The notes beneath the pieces were generated by a model. The model was given only the letters and a program-made list of their open reading frames with translations, was not told where the DNA came from and searched no databases. From contig JACSYO010001808.1 of the NCBI GenBank assembly GCA_016806645.1, positions 558,001 to 622,000 of the forward strand: 64,000 bases of DNA, given 5' to 3'. This stretch comes from Ophiodon elongatus. Taxonomy: Eukaryota; Chordata; Actinopteri; Perciformes; Hexagrammidae. A program made the position numbers and the translations under genes. Positions 48,663-59,871 of this stretch are shown piece by piece (the first letter of the stretch is position 1; the number at the start of each line of letters is the position of its first letter).

Positions 48663-48990
48663 GCCTGTTAGCAGCTGGCTAACTTAGCTTAGCATAAAGA
48701 CTGGAAGCGGGGGAAATAGCTAGCCTAGCTCTGATCAAAGGTAAAAAAAACTGCCTACCAGTTCCTCCAAAGCTCGCTAATTAAAAATGAACATGTCCGA
48801 TCTTGTATGTTTTTTTTAATTTGTGCAAAAACTGAAGTGTAAAAACAACAAATGCATATAACTGGGCGGTTATGAGCCGCACCATTTCCTGATCCGGACC
48901 ACTAATTGCCTTCTCTGCTGGTTGCTTGATGTCAAGAATGTTACTTATGTCATTATATTTTAAGCCCTCAGAGTTTTATTTGCTTTCTTT
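48663..48990 (+). repeat. Dispersed fish repeat (GCTTAGCATAAAGACTGG family)
   Basis: TTAGCTTAGCATAAAGACTG, GGGGGAAATAGCTAGCCTAG, CTCTGATCAAAGGTAAAAA and a downstream GTGCAAAAACTGAAGTGTAA match a repeat I recall as very common in teleosts. Confidence 0.65.
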
Positions 48991-49011
48991 GCTAAATAAA
49001 AGCTAAAACCA

Positions 49012-49130
49012 GGGGACGGTTAGCTTAACTTAGCTTAGCATGAAGACTGAAAACAAAGGGAAACTGTTAGTCAAACTAGATAAAACATGGTAATTTGTGA
49101 GCTTTTTAGGTGCTTGTCTTCTCATCTGAC
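49012..49130 (+). repeat. Second, more diverged copy of the same repeat family
   Basis: TTAGCTTAGCATGAAGACTG, AAAGGGAAACTGTTAGTC and GGTAATTTGTGAGC follow the same order as the copy 350 bp upstream. Confidence 0.55.
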
Positions 49131-51092
49131 TCTTGACAAGAAATCGAAAAACCACATTTCCCAAAATGTCAAACGTTTCCTTTAAGCTCAGCATAGGCTA
49201 CTAGAAATAAAACAGAAGTAGTGGTATCTATGAAGAAATTGAGACACTGGAAATGCAGAATGTTGCTGTGTTGGACAGTAGATAATGTGATTCGACAATA
49301 ACATTCAACAGCTGTTTGTATTATGTCAAAGCTTAATTGAGCTCAGCTGATCGGAAATGAGACGACTCAAGCTGTCCAAAAGTATTTAGAGCATCCTCAT
49401 CAGTAAAACACGTGAGGGATGGTTGAAATACTGAACCATACCAAATATCATCCACACCTCCCTCTCAAATTAAATACAATACGACAAAACTAACTTAGCT
49501 TAAGTTTCATTATCAACAACCAAAAAGTCATATGTGCATCACCACACCATAAATAAATACATGCTGGTTTATACTGAAAACCAGTGAAGCAGGAATTGTC
49601 ATCCAACCTGTCCTTTTTCAAATAAAAACAATTAAGTTGCTGACATAGTCGTGACAATAAAAAGACATTCAAACCTAAAGCGTCAAATCAACCGTATGAC
49701 AAACAAAAAGACGAGATGAACAATCTTGAAAAAGAGACTGAGTGGTCACGTCCGCCCAGGCCCCCCCCGTGGGTTCCCCCCAATGAACCCCTGAACATTC
49801 CTCGGCCCAAAAAATACCAGTCGGCTTCGTCCAAACGTTCAGGCCTCTTTGCCGTGACGAGTCGGCTTCTTTCCCTTGTTTTTCCTGCTCTCTCAAAAGC
49901 TTCCTCGGGGACCTCAACGTTTTTCCAACACAAGGGAAGGAAGCCGAAAGGTTTGGACGCAACGCTTGGCTTTTTAAGTCCAACTAATTCCTCCCACATC
50001 AGAGGCAGTCCAGAGTAAAGTGTTGAATAGTCTATTGCATGAGCGCCGCGTAGTCGACTGATGTGCTAAATCACAAAAGTCCTTGTATACAAAACAAATA
50101 CAGTATAATAAGAAGTTAGTAAACAATCATTTTAATTTTCAGTTAGTGTTTTAGCCACTGATTTTTCACTAATTGCCATTCATGCATCTAAATACTAATA
50201 ATCGGTGTTGATAGAAGGAGGCTATGTCGGAAAGTTTTTCATTTGGGCAGGAAGTAGGACTAGACGTGAATGGCCAAAAATGTTGAGAAAGTTTTCGGAA
50301 AAGAACGGGAGCACAAAGATATAATACTGACATTTGAAGGAACACGTACACTGAACAGGTTTACTGAAATTTGCACGACGACACGACATTGAGCACATGC
50401 AATATAAGCAATAATGTAAATATAGGAAATTAACACGAGAATGGAGGCTCTAGGAGTGATACCATTGGCTTAAAAGGGTCATGTGATGCAGCAAAGAGTC
50501 ATGGGTAGAGATTGGATTTGTAAGAAGACAAAGATGCAAATTAGGACAAAAGCAGAACAGTCCAATTTTTTTTCTTTTCAAAATATATTATCAAAATTTG
50601 ATACTTTGGCTACATCCCACCACACACTCTGCCGATAGCATCACTGCGCAGCTGTAATATGCAAATAACTACGTTCTACAAAAATTGTCAATCTTTTACA
50701 AGTTTATACTTTTAATGATGTTCTATGACGCAGCACTGACAGAGAGAAAGAGAAAGCAATAGATAGAGAGAGAAGAAGAAGAAGATTAACACAAGTTGTT
50801 CCTAATAAACATTCAACATGCTTCAACAGTTCTCTAAAAAAAAAAAAAAAAAAAAAAACCTAATCAACAGAGAATTCCTTTTTTGTAATTCTTATTTTTT
50901 TTTAATTTAATTTGGCTCTCTGAAATAAAAATGATCGTCCAACCCTCCCTGACATATAAACAACTTTGAACCAGGGCAGGAAGGCGGTCAGGGTTTTCGG
51001 AGAGCCAGAGCCAGAGTCCGAGGGGCTTCATCAGGGTTGTCTGCGGTAGTCTGTCATTGGAAAGGGCCAAACGGAGGAGCCAGTCAGGGATC

Positions 51093-53414
51093 TCAGGATG
51101 TGGTCATGGAAGTTGGGTCGTTCCACATGGCCGCCACGTCTCTGAACCTGTAGGAGGATCATCGGGAAGTAAGCGATAACGTTTAATTTTCTTAAAAACA
51201 TTTTGCCAAAATTTGGGGCAAACATAAAGTAGTTTTTTGTATTGTTTCTTTCAGTTGTTGTAACTTCTCTTCACCGTTCCATTTGGCTGCTTCACTCCAG
51301 ACTTCTACAAACTTGTTCTCATTCCCAATTCATCCCAAATAGACGCTTGTTCAGGACCCCTTGGCGTCACTTTCTAAAACATCGGGTACGCCTTAATGTC
51401 TCTTGGGTACGTTCGTTACGATACTTCAACTACGTAGCCTACTTTACATACAAATTGACCTCGGTCTCCTGGGTGAGAGTTCTGTGTTTGTTCACTGTAA
51501 ACCCGTCCAACCCATTGTTATCGCTTTAAAGCCTGGTGCGACTCATTCAGACGCCTCGTGCTTTGGTATCGAGAAAATCGCTATTTGACGCCTTTTTGAA
51601 ATGAGACTTTAACAGCCTTTGAGTTCTGACCTTGCATTGATGAGGTACTGGGCCAGGCTGATGTTGGCGGGGGTCCCTGTGATGGTGATCTGGCGCTCCG
51701 ATGACCCTTCCATGGCATTAGCAATTTTGATCTGCGCCCCAGACATCTGACGGATCTCGTTGATTTTGGTTCCCTGACGTCCGATTATGCAGCCTATTAG
51801 CTGGGAAGAAAATGGGGATGGGACTTAGGATGGCCGGAACCATGAAAGATACTCAACTGGACTCCCTGTGTGAGTACGAGCCAGTCAAAGTCAGCCTTTC
51901 AGCTATAACTTTAACATTTCTTACTTTAGTCCAACAAGTCTTTTCCATTAAGGACATTCACTTTACGAAGCTAAGTGCCTTTGGCTGTACTATCTCTCTG
52001 CCGTGGAGAAGGAATTCTCAATAGTCGCAGCTGATCTGCTGTCAGATTGTATCGCTGGAAGCTTCAACAGGAAGCCACGTTAAAAGATAATATACCAGAG
52101 TTTTTTGACATCGTGGTCCAACAACATTTGTGAATTTGTGTTGTGATGGCAGTGAGATTCTGATCACTGTCGTGCTTCGTTTCTGTTTCATGCAGCTTTC
52201 TAATCTCTCTATAAATGGACTGAAGAAGGAGTTGGTATATGACCGCAGTGTCACATTGACCTTAAGGGTTTCTCTGAAGAGTTTGCTGTCGAGATGTTTT
52301 AAAAGAAGTGTTTTACTGTAAGGTAAAGTGGCAGAGACAAATTGGCACAAAGGAGCCACAAATGATAAAAACTGCTGAATAAGTGTGACAGTTTTTCTCC
52401 AATACTGTCGACAATGTTGTCTTTAAATGCTTGTGTTGCTGGAGGCAAAATGAACCCTGTTTTCATTTAAAAAATGGACGACCTGTCAGTTTTTGAATGG
52501 CAAATCTTTCATTTTGTGTGAAGGTGTTGTTTGCAGTCAGGGAAAGTGAAAAAGTATAAAGACTGTTACACATTCTGACAAATGTACTCACATCATTGGG
52601 AATGGTGAGTTCATGAGTACTGGCCTGGTTACTGGCATCCAGACCTGCTGCTGAACACAGGGAGCACACGGAAAGAGAGGAGGGAAGGAAGAGGACATAA
52701 AATAGAGTTTGGCTCATTGATGAACTGTAGTCCTGGAGTTCTTTCATTCCCTGGCTTGTGACCAGTAGCATTTCTGTGTCACTGGAAAAGTCTGGCTCAG
52801 CCTTGAGCCGAGCCTGCACACACTCACTATAAAACTCTTATCCTCAAAGTTCTACTTTCTAAAAGGGGGCGGGGAAATAAAACAATCTGAGGCATTTGCT
52901 TTATTGGAAATAGGAGACTAAGGGAACACCAAAGAACAAAAGAAACCTCAACATCAACAAGAGCAGACCACCAGCAGGCCATGTCAAAGATGGCAGTGCA
53001 CCACAGAGACCATTAGGAGGAGAACGACGAGAAGAAGAAACAGAGCAAGGACAGAGACAGGAAAAGAAGAAAGAGAGAAAAAAAAGGAGGTAGAGAATGT
53101 GTTTTGTCTCCACAGGTAAAAACGAGAGAAGGAGCTTTGGTAAAGAGGGTCGTCGTGTAGGTGGGTACGTACCGGGGAAGGCAGGGGTGGTCTGTCCGAG
53201 GGGGGTAAAGGGGGTTTGCTGCATAGCCAACTGGTGGAGCTTGCTCAACTGCTGAGGGGGGGAGGAGGAGGACAGCAGTGCTATGAGGTCATCGTTAAAA
53301 TACACACTCGCGCACGCACACACCCAGACAGACACACAAACACACACAGGTCTGTCCGAAACGCTACGAGAGTAGAGAGAGGATCTGAGGAGAAGTAACA
53401 ACACAGACAGGTGA

Positions 53415-53491
<77 letters not shown>

Positions 53492-56400
53492 ACACATAGA
53501 GGACTTGGCCTGAAACTGGGGGGGAGCTACAAGGATATCTTAAAAACTCAAGTCTCTGGCTTTATTTAAAGGCGAGTCTCCATCTATCTTAAATATTCAC
53601 ATGCCGGCTACATACAGGATATCATACTGAGGCTGAAGCTGCGCGTCCACGTCTTCCATAGATCTTAAACTGCACTCTCTGATGACAGTCGCAGTTTTAA
53701 ACACGTGGTTACTACAAAAGTACTTCTTTAGGTTTAGGCAACAAAAGTACTTGATTCGCACAAAGAGGAGTCTCCTGGGTGAAACGCACTCATTTTTAAC
53801 GTATTTGTCATACGTCAAAAGTGAAGGTAATACGTTTCCCTCGGGACGTAGTTCACAATTTAGTTTTATTGTATGGAAACGTCATTTTTAGGAGCCGGAA
53901 ACAGTCTGCACCCTCAGCAGCTGATAACCAAAGTACTGTATATAGATAGAAGACATGTGAATAATGGTGCACGCACAACTCGTGTTGTTCCAAGGATCAC
54001 GCCCTCATGCCACGTGGAGAAATCTGATTCTGCTTAATAAACTGTGATTGGACAATCAATGTTCGTGGGAGGGGTTTAGCGAGTTGTCAAATTGCCCATG
54101 TGACCACATTGGTTCAGGGTATATGGCGTCAGCTTCTACTCATTTCATGTAGTTTGAAGACACTGAACTTAAATTCATCACAGTAAAGATGTTTTGAGTT
54201 GAGAACTGGGATTATTAAAAACTATTTAAAGGGCAACTCCATCATCTTAAACCCGCTACCAAAGCAGCCTCTTACGACGGTTTGGTTTAGATTTTAATTG
54301 AAATGCTTTTTGTCAACTGACCTTTTACGTCTTGAAAGTCTCAACAAAGAAAACTTCTCAAATTGGCCCAAGTTCCACCTGCATTACATTCAGATTACCA
54401 GTTTAAAGCAGGTTCAAGTTGGTCGTTGTATCCTATGGAATTAAAGTGAAACCACCAGCCACCAGGCCAAGCCCCATGAGGTTTAATAATAAACAAAGGC
54501 CAGGTCAGAAGAGTTAGAAGAAATAGGAATTACATATCAGAGAGAAAGAGCTGTATTAATATTAACAGTTAATATTAATATGGGCGGAGAAGAAGAGAGT
54601 AAAGAGCCTGCGACTCAAAGAGAGAAATGTGGAGGCAGACAGACGGGATAATGGAGAGAGTGCAGTGTGATCTGCCTCTTGGGGTTAGCACTCACGTCGG
54701 GATGAGGGATGGCGTACTGTCCTTGAATGGTATAAGCCTGCAAACAAGAGGAGAAGAGCTTATTGTTATCTTGTTACGTCATCGAAACAGGCCTACACAA
54801 ATACTCATAAAACAAAACTCATGCTGAATTAAATCCATTTTTGTGAAGCTAAAACTATACAACAAAATAGGACTAAATGTAAAAACAATTCTACGACACA
54901 AACACTCTACAGGCTAATTTTAAACATGTTTTTAAGCTATATGAAAAAGTCATGCACTATAGACTTCCTGTCTTGTTCTCCTACTGTTCATCAATCAGAT
55001 CCAGTTGAACTAAATCAATAAGGGACAACTCAGACAGTGGGGAGGTGACGGGGAGGGAGAGGAGCGGCCCTGAGAGGAGTATTGGGACTTGACCTACTGG
55101 ATGTGAGCTTTACTGGGGCCACAGAGGTCAGAACTGAGCTAAATTTCTTTTTTTTTTAATTGGCCGAGACGGCAAACGAGAGATGTAACCACAGAAAATA
55201 ACATGTCGAGTCTCTGCAGGAGTTCAGTAGGGAGGAAATTCAGTCACGTAGACATTTAAGTGAAGGAATTAGAATAAGACTTCCAGATTAAAGTATCGAT
55301 TTGCTTTCTTAAAAATGTCCTTTGTAGAAAATGAGAATGAAATTAAAAAATGTAAGTTTAAATACTGGCTTGCTTTCCTGTTAATTGATGAGAATACTTG
55401 TGATCATTCATATATATATACATAGTCTGGTACATGGATAATCCTAGCGCTGTAAGGTAACAAGAAACAATTGATCAACCAATTATGAATTAGTTGATTA
55501 TTAAGTCATTTATCAACAAGAATATCAAGACTTCTCTGCAGCCTCTTAATTGTGAGAATTGCAGATTGTCTTTGTTGTATGTGACTGTAAACTGAATATT
55601 TGTTGTTTTTTATAAGTTGATTTAAAGTTGCTTTTGTCCAACCTTAAAGCCACTTAAGGAAGAATATAAGGGAACAACTGGAAGTTAAGGATTAAGAATC
55701 TCTTGTCTCAAATATAGCAGATTCTTAGTATTCTTACTCTTTGCCCTGAGGATTGTAGTGGATGTGAGATGTTCTTTCATGGTACTCAACTGTCTCTATC
55801 CACCATGAATATTCGCCTCAGTGTTTTGTGTTGGTCCTCATCTCCTGTCATTCACATCCAGTCCACTAGTTGTCCCTCTAGTGCTCCTTCCTCTGCAGAT
55901 CTACTGGTTTAACCTGCTGCTGCACACCTGCTTCCCTTTAGCCTCTCTAACCTGCTGCTCTCCTGCTTTGGGTCACTTTTTAAAGTGTTTACCTCAAGAA
56001 CATGAGCAGATGTTTGTCTGCAGTCAAAATCAAGATTAGTTCTGTCCTGGTAAGTTGGCTACTTCAATATCAAAGTCAGAGCAACTTTGATATTTGCATT
56101 GTTTTTAAGTGCTTCTCTACTATTTTGTAAGTAAAGATTTCCTGCTGTGTCCAGGTAGAATCGTCATGGAGACCCATCCACCGCCTCCGTTCTCATCAAT
56201 TAACAGGCAAGTCGTCCAGTTTCATTTAACTCAGTTCTGGTTGGAGTGGCTGCAGGTGATGGGCGACAGTGAGGGCACAGTAAACAGCAGTGATGGTTTC
56301 ATGCTAGTAGGAGGGGTGGTGGGGGCAGTGAGGGAGGGAGGGAGGAGAAGTGAATAAAACCTGGTGAGACACTAACAGGCAGTGGCTGGTGCTGCAGTAA

Positions 56401-59400
56401 GAGGCTGAGGTTGGCTGTGGACGCCCCCAGTGGGTCTGCTCTTACCTGGCCACCTGAAAAAATGACAGGGGTGGAGGCAGGCTTGGGGCGGTAGGGGATG
56501 GTGGCACCTTTCGGTGGGGACTGAGGAGAGCAAAGGAGGAGAGAGTGGGGGGAAGAAGAAAGGGGTGAGATGTGGAGAGAGTGTTAGAACAGAGAGAAAG
56601 AGAGAAAGAAAGAGAGAGTTGCACAAAGTGAAACCAAAGAGGGGCGGTGCCTTTGGGGAAGACATCCTGTGACACAAAAGTGCTCTTCACTGCGTGTTCA
56701 TGCTGACATCAAATGTCCAAATCGTGGTTCAGTGCACAACTAAACTTGGATTTACCTGGAACATCACTTTCAACTGGATAATGATGACTCTACTGTTCAT
56801 ACTGTGTTTAAAATATCTTTTAAAAAGTGCACATTCTGGAGACTTACAGTCATGTCACATATCTCCTAGTATCCATGGCTGGTGCCATCATGAAGGCCCA
56901 ATGGAGAACTGGCTGTGCAGATAGTTCAAATTAATGGTGCAAGAAAAAGAGAGACAACTACAACGTGTGGAGCCCTTTGATTAAAGCATTGTGACTTATT
57001 ATGGTTTGGCATGTACCTATAGGACTGAATTGCTAGTTTCTGCTTTATTAGTAGTTGGGGAAATGTGTTTGCAGCAATACAATGAAGGATGGCTTTCCAG
57101 ATTACAAATCAAGACGTCAAAACACAAAAAAAACGAATCAAATGCATCATTTATGAAATGATATTAGCAGCAGATATCACAGAAAAAGGTATATTATCAC
57201 CAGAGAGCCTTTGATACAGCAGATCAAGCGTCTAGCTGTGTTAAAGTTATATTTCTTGTTCATATATAGTTGCCGTTTTCATTGTTAGTGGCGGAGTCCG
57301 CCATTCATATTGCCTTCACACTGGCAAGTAATTCACAGGAAATGATGCAGCATGTAATGTAGTGTTTTTTACTCTTGGCATGAATTCAATGAAAGGCTGA
57401 AATCTTGAGGATTATAATTGTAATCAGGCATTTTAATCCCAGCATACTGTGTGTTCAGTGTAAATAACGCTTCCTTCGTTTCCCCCCCTCCCTTCTGTAC
57501 CTCAAGCATCACCACACATATCTGTTTGACACACTGGATGATGGCTTCTGGGGCCCCCGAGATCGTCACGGCTCTCTCGGTGGAGTTGGGGAGCATGTCG
57601 CCTGCAACCTGGACCTGAGCTCCTGTGGACTGAAGGCAAGAAGAGCATTTATTCAATCTGGGAAATATGCTTCAAGCACACGGGATTATGCAGGATTTAA
57701 AGCTTATATGAAGATGAATACGATGTCTCATGGCTGAAAGTATTCCGGTTGGTTCAATCCCTCCAGAACTGGAGCATTGCCTCTAAATATCTGTTAATAT
57801 CTGAGTTGGTCTGGTATTTGAGACTCTACCTCTCTCATTTCTTTGATTTTGGAGCCTCCTTTGCCGATGAGGGAGCCACACTGGCTGGCCGGGACCACGA
57901 GCCTCAGGGTCACGGGGGGTTTACTGGTGGCTGGACTGTTGCTCATAGAGTTGATTATATCCTGAGGGCAGCAAAGACCAGGTGTTATCAGACGAACGCA
58001 TCCGTTACCGCATCGGGACTGGTGGCTTTGGAGAAATCCACCTTCATGCATGTTTCCTGCATCGGTAGAACGTGTAGAAAACTCTCACTCGGAAGTGTTT
58101 GTAGAGTCTAGTTCTGCAAACTTTAACTTAAGTTATTGTTCTGATAACTTTTTGAAAGCCGTTGTTCTCCGAGGCTGAAATCAGACGACTTTACAGTAGC
58201 TTTTCACCTTCGTAATTAAGTGTTTTATTCAGTAATCCTATAATAATCTGTAATAATTTACAGTATTTTACCCTTTAACAGGTGGGTTTAACATGCTATA
58301 ATGTAGTTTTTAAGTGGATATACAGTCTTATTGATGCAGTTGTCAATAACTTCTTACTCCTGTGAAGTGTCCTTGCTGTATCTGGAGGCTGGTGTAGAAA
58401 CGGATAATGAATGACAATATTATAGTTGTAATTATATAAAAGATTTCAGAAAATACTGGACATTAATAAACATATTCTATGTTATAAACAACACTTAATC
58501 ATATGTTTATAAACTGCTTCTAAATGATAAATAGGAGTGTTTAAGTACAGTTCAGTATGTGAACTTCTGGAAATGACTCGTATATTTCTCCTCCTCCGAA
58601 CTGGCACGAACACACTCATTCCTCGCGCCGCGTGTCGGAGACTCTCCGGTCCGGGGTGCTGATTCAACACCCAAATCCAAACACAGTACTGGCCCACATT
58701 CAAAGGGTGCTGCAAGGTTGGATCAGCACATTTCTGTCCTACATAACGGGGCCGAGCCTGCTTTGTATTCCAATAGGGACGAGTCGGGACCATGAAGCAT
58801 ACTGGTGCTGGGATGCAACCAAGTACAAATCTGAGGTACTTGTACTGTACTTGTGTATTTTATTTTCATGCAGCTTTCTACTTTCTCCTTTTTCCTTTTA
58901 ATTATTAGGATCATTTTAATTTAAAAAAAAAAATAATAATTTTGTATTGAGACAAAACAAACATTATGAAAGTGTCACTATTTTCTGAAATTTTATAAAC
59001 AAAACAATTAATAGAATCAACTTAATGGAGGAAATAATCAACAGTTAACAAACAATAAATTGCTGTCGATACAAAATAGTTAAAAACCAACTACAACAAT
59101 AAAAATCTGCTTTTACATGAATGCATGAAAAATAATATTAATCTAATTATAAAATACATCTTCCTGATTACTTTATTTAATTATAACAGTGTGATATTTA
59201 TACTTTTACTTCAAGTATGTGCATACTTCCTCCACCACTGCAGCATCCCTGTTGACTCAGTGTAATGTGGTACTTTGTGGTGTTTATATGATGAGTGTTA
59301 TACCTCCTCAAACTTGTAGGCTATCATGGCAAAGGCCTTGAAAATAGCATCTGTTGGCCCGGTGATGGTGACTATCCGCTCGGGGCAATTCCCCTCTGAG

Positions 59401-59871
59401 ATGTTGATGCGGGCTCCGCTCTGCAGGACGAAGAAAACAAATAATCATGAGAGGAAAAACAAAAAAACACGTAAAGTGTGTCAGCAATATTTGTAGAAAA
59501 GTTCTACTTACGTCTTCACGCATTTTCTTCACCGTTTCTCCTTTCTGGAGGTAAAGAAAAGGACACGTTATGAAGTGTTTCCCACCGGCGTTATGATGCT
59601 TTACGTGGTCTGCTTGTGTCTGTGATAAATACCTTTCCTATGATGCTTCCGACCTCCTGCACAAACAAACAAACAAACAATGTTGGGTGAATTTGTCCCA
59701 CGGGGAGCCTTGAAATAATCTATTTTCTGATAATGGGAAATAAAAAGCACGAAAGAGAAAGTCACCGCCCGGAGAGCCTCTTTTGTGTTTGCGTACCTTG
59801 CCGTGCATCAGCAGCCTGATGGTGAGGGTCACATTCAGTCCACCTTCTGATTGGACCTTGATGGGCTCCAT
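51093..59871 (-). CDS. pcbp3: Poly(rC)-binding protein 3 (three KH domains)
   Basis: Twelve coding exons, 328 aa; in transcript order: 59797-59871, 59633-59656, 59512-59544, 59304-59420, 57830-57961, 57501-57629, 56446-56520, 54696-54737, 53173-53251, 52592-52647, 51631-51800, 51093-51147. All introns are GT-AG and phases are continuous. Three KH domains carry GXXG loops GKKG, GKGG and GRQG. KH1 and KH2 are adjacent; KH3 is separated by a linker with YRPKPASTPVIF and KLHQLAMQQTPF. DIINSMSNSPATSKPPVTL is diagnostic of PCBP3 against PCBP1, 2 and 4. PCBPs bind C-rich RNA and single-stranded DNA and control splicing, stability and translation. The protein ends FRDVAAMWNDPTSMTTS, one of two alternative C-termini I recall in mammals. 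The optional EKLPLHSSEEAQ exon of mammals was not found. The start is the first ATG, MEPIKVQSEGGLNVTL. Upstream noncoding exons are expected. Confidence 0.94.
53417..53488. repeat. (GA)n tract in pcbp3 intron (CU-rich in the transcript)
   Basis: About 36 GA dinucleotides. In the pcbp3 pre-mRNA this is a (CU)n tract ending about 165 nt upstream of the exon 9 acceptor (53252-53253). Confidence 0.95.
54738..56445 (-). other. pcbp3 intron 7
   Basis: 1.7-kb GT-AG intron. A patch at about 55440-55620 (GTAACAAGAAACAATTGATC, AATTAGTTGATTATTAAGTC) resembles the repeat seen in eed intron 11. No exon seen. Confidence 0.55.
57962..59303 (-). other. pcbp3 intron 4 with dispersed repeat
   Basis: GT-AG intron of 1.3 kb separating KH1 from KH2. 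About 58799-59243 is a copy of the CCACCACTG-ended dispersed repeat family. Confidence 0.55.
58799..59243. mobile_element. Dispersed fish DNA-element copy in pcbp3 intron
   Basis: The left part has CCAAGTACAAATCTGAGGTACTTGTACTGTACTTG and the right end has ACTTTTACTTCAAGTATGTG then CCTCCACCACTGCAG. The order matches the copy at 43557-44150. Confidence 0.5.
59512..59544 (-). other. 33-nt microexon 3 of pcbp3 (KH1)
   Basis: Encodes KGETVKKMRED, flanked by AG on its 5' side and GTAAGT on its 3' side. It supplies the second half of the KH1 GXXG loop. Confidence 0.93.
59633..59656 (-). other. 24-nt microexon 2 of pcbp3 (KH1)
   Basis: Encodes EVGSIIGK, flanked by AG and GTATTT. It ends in the middle of the GKKG loop of KH1. 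Confidence 0.93.

Larger units (their letters stand above)
47616..51092 (-). other. Possible long 3'UTR of pcbp3
   Basis: After the pcbp3 stop codon (minus strand) the sequence stays AT-rich and without splice-flanked frames. A minus-strand AATAAA lies at 47616-47621. It contains an A23 run (50836-50858) and two copies of a dispersed repeat. Extending the 3'UTR this far is an inference; earlier poly(A) sites are possible. Confidence 0.35.

Noticed and set aside
52901..53497. 198-aa minus-strand frame containing the PLGQTTPAFPG stretch
   Set aside because: Only 53173-53251 is a real pcbp3 exon. The rest is a (CU)n translation upstream and intron read-through downstream.
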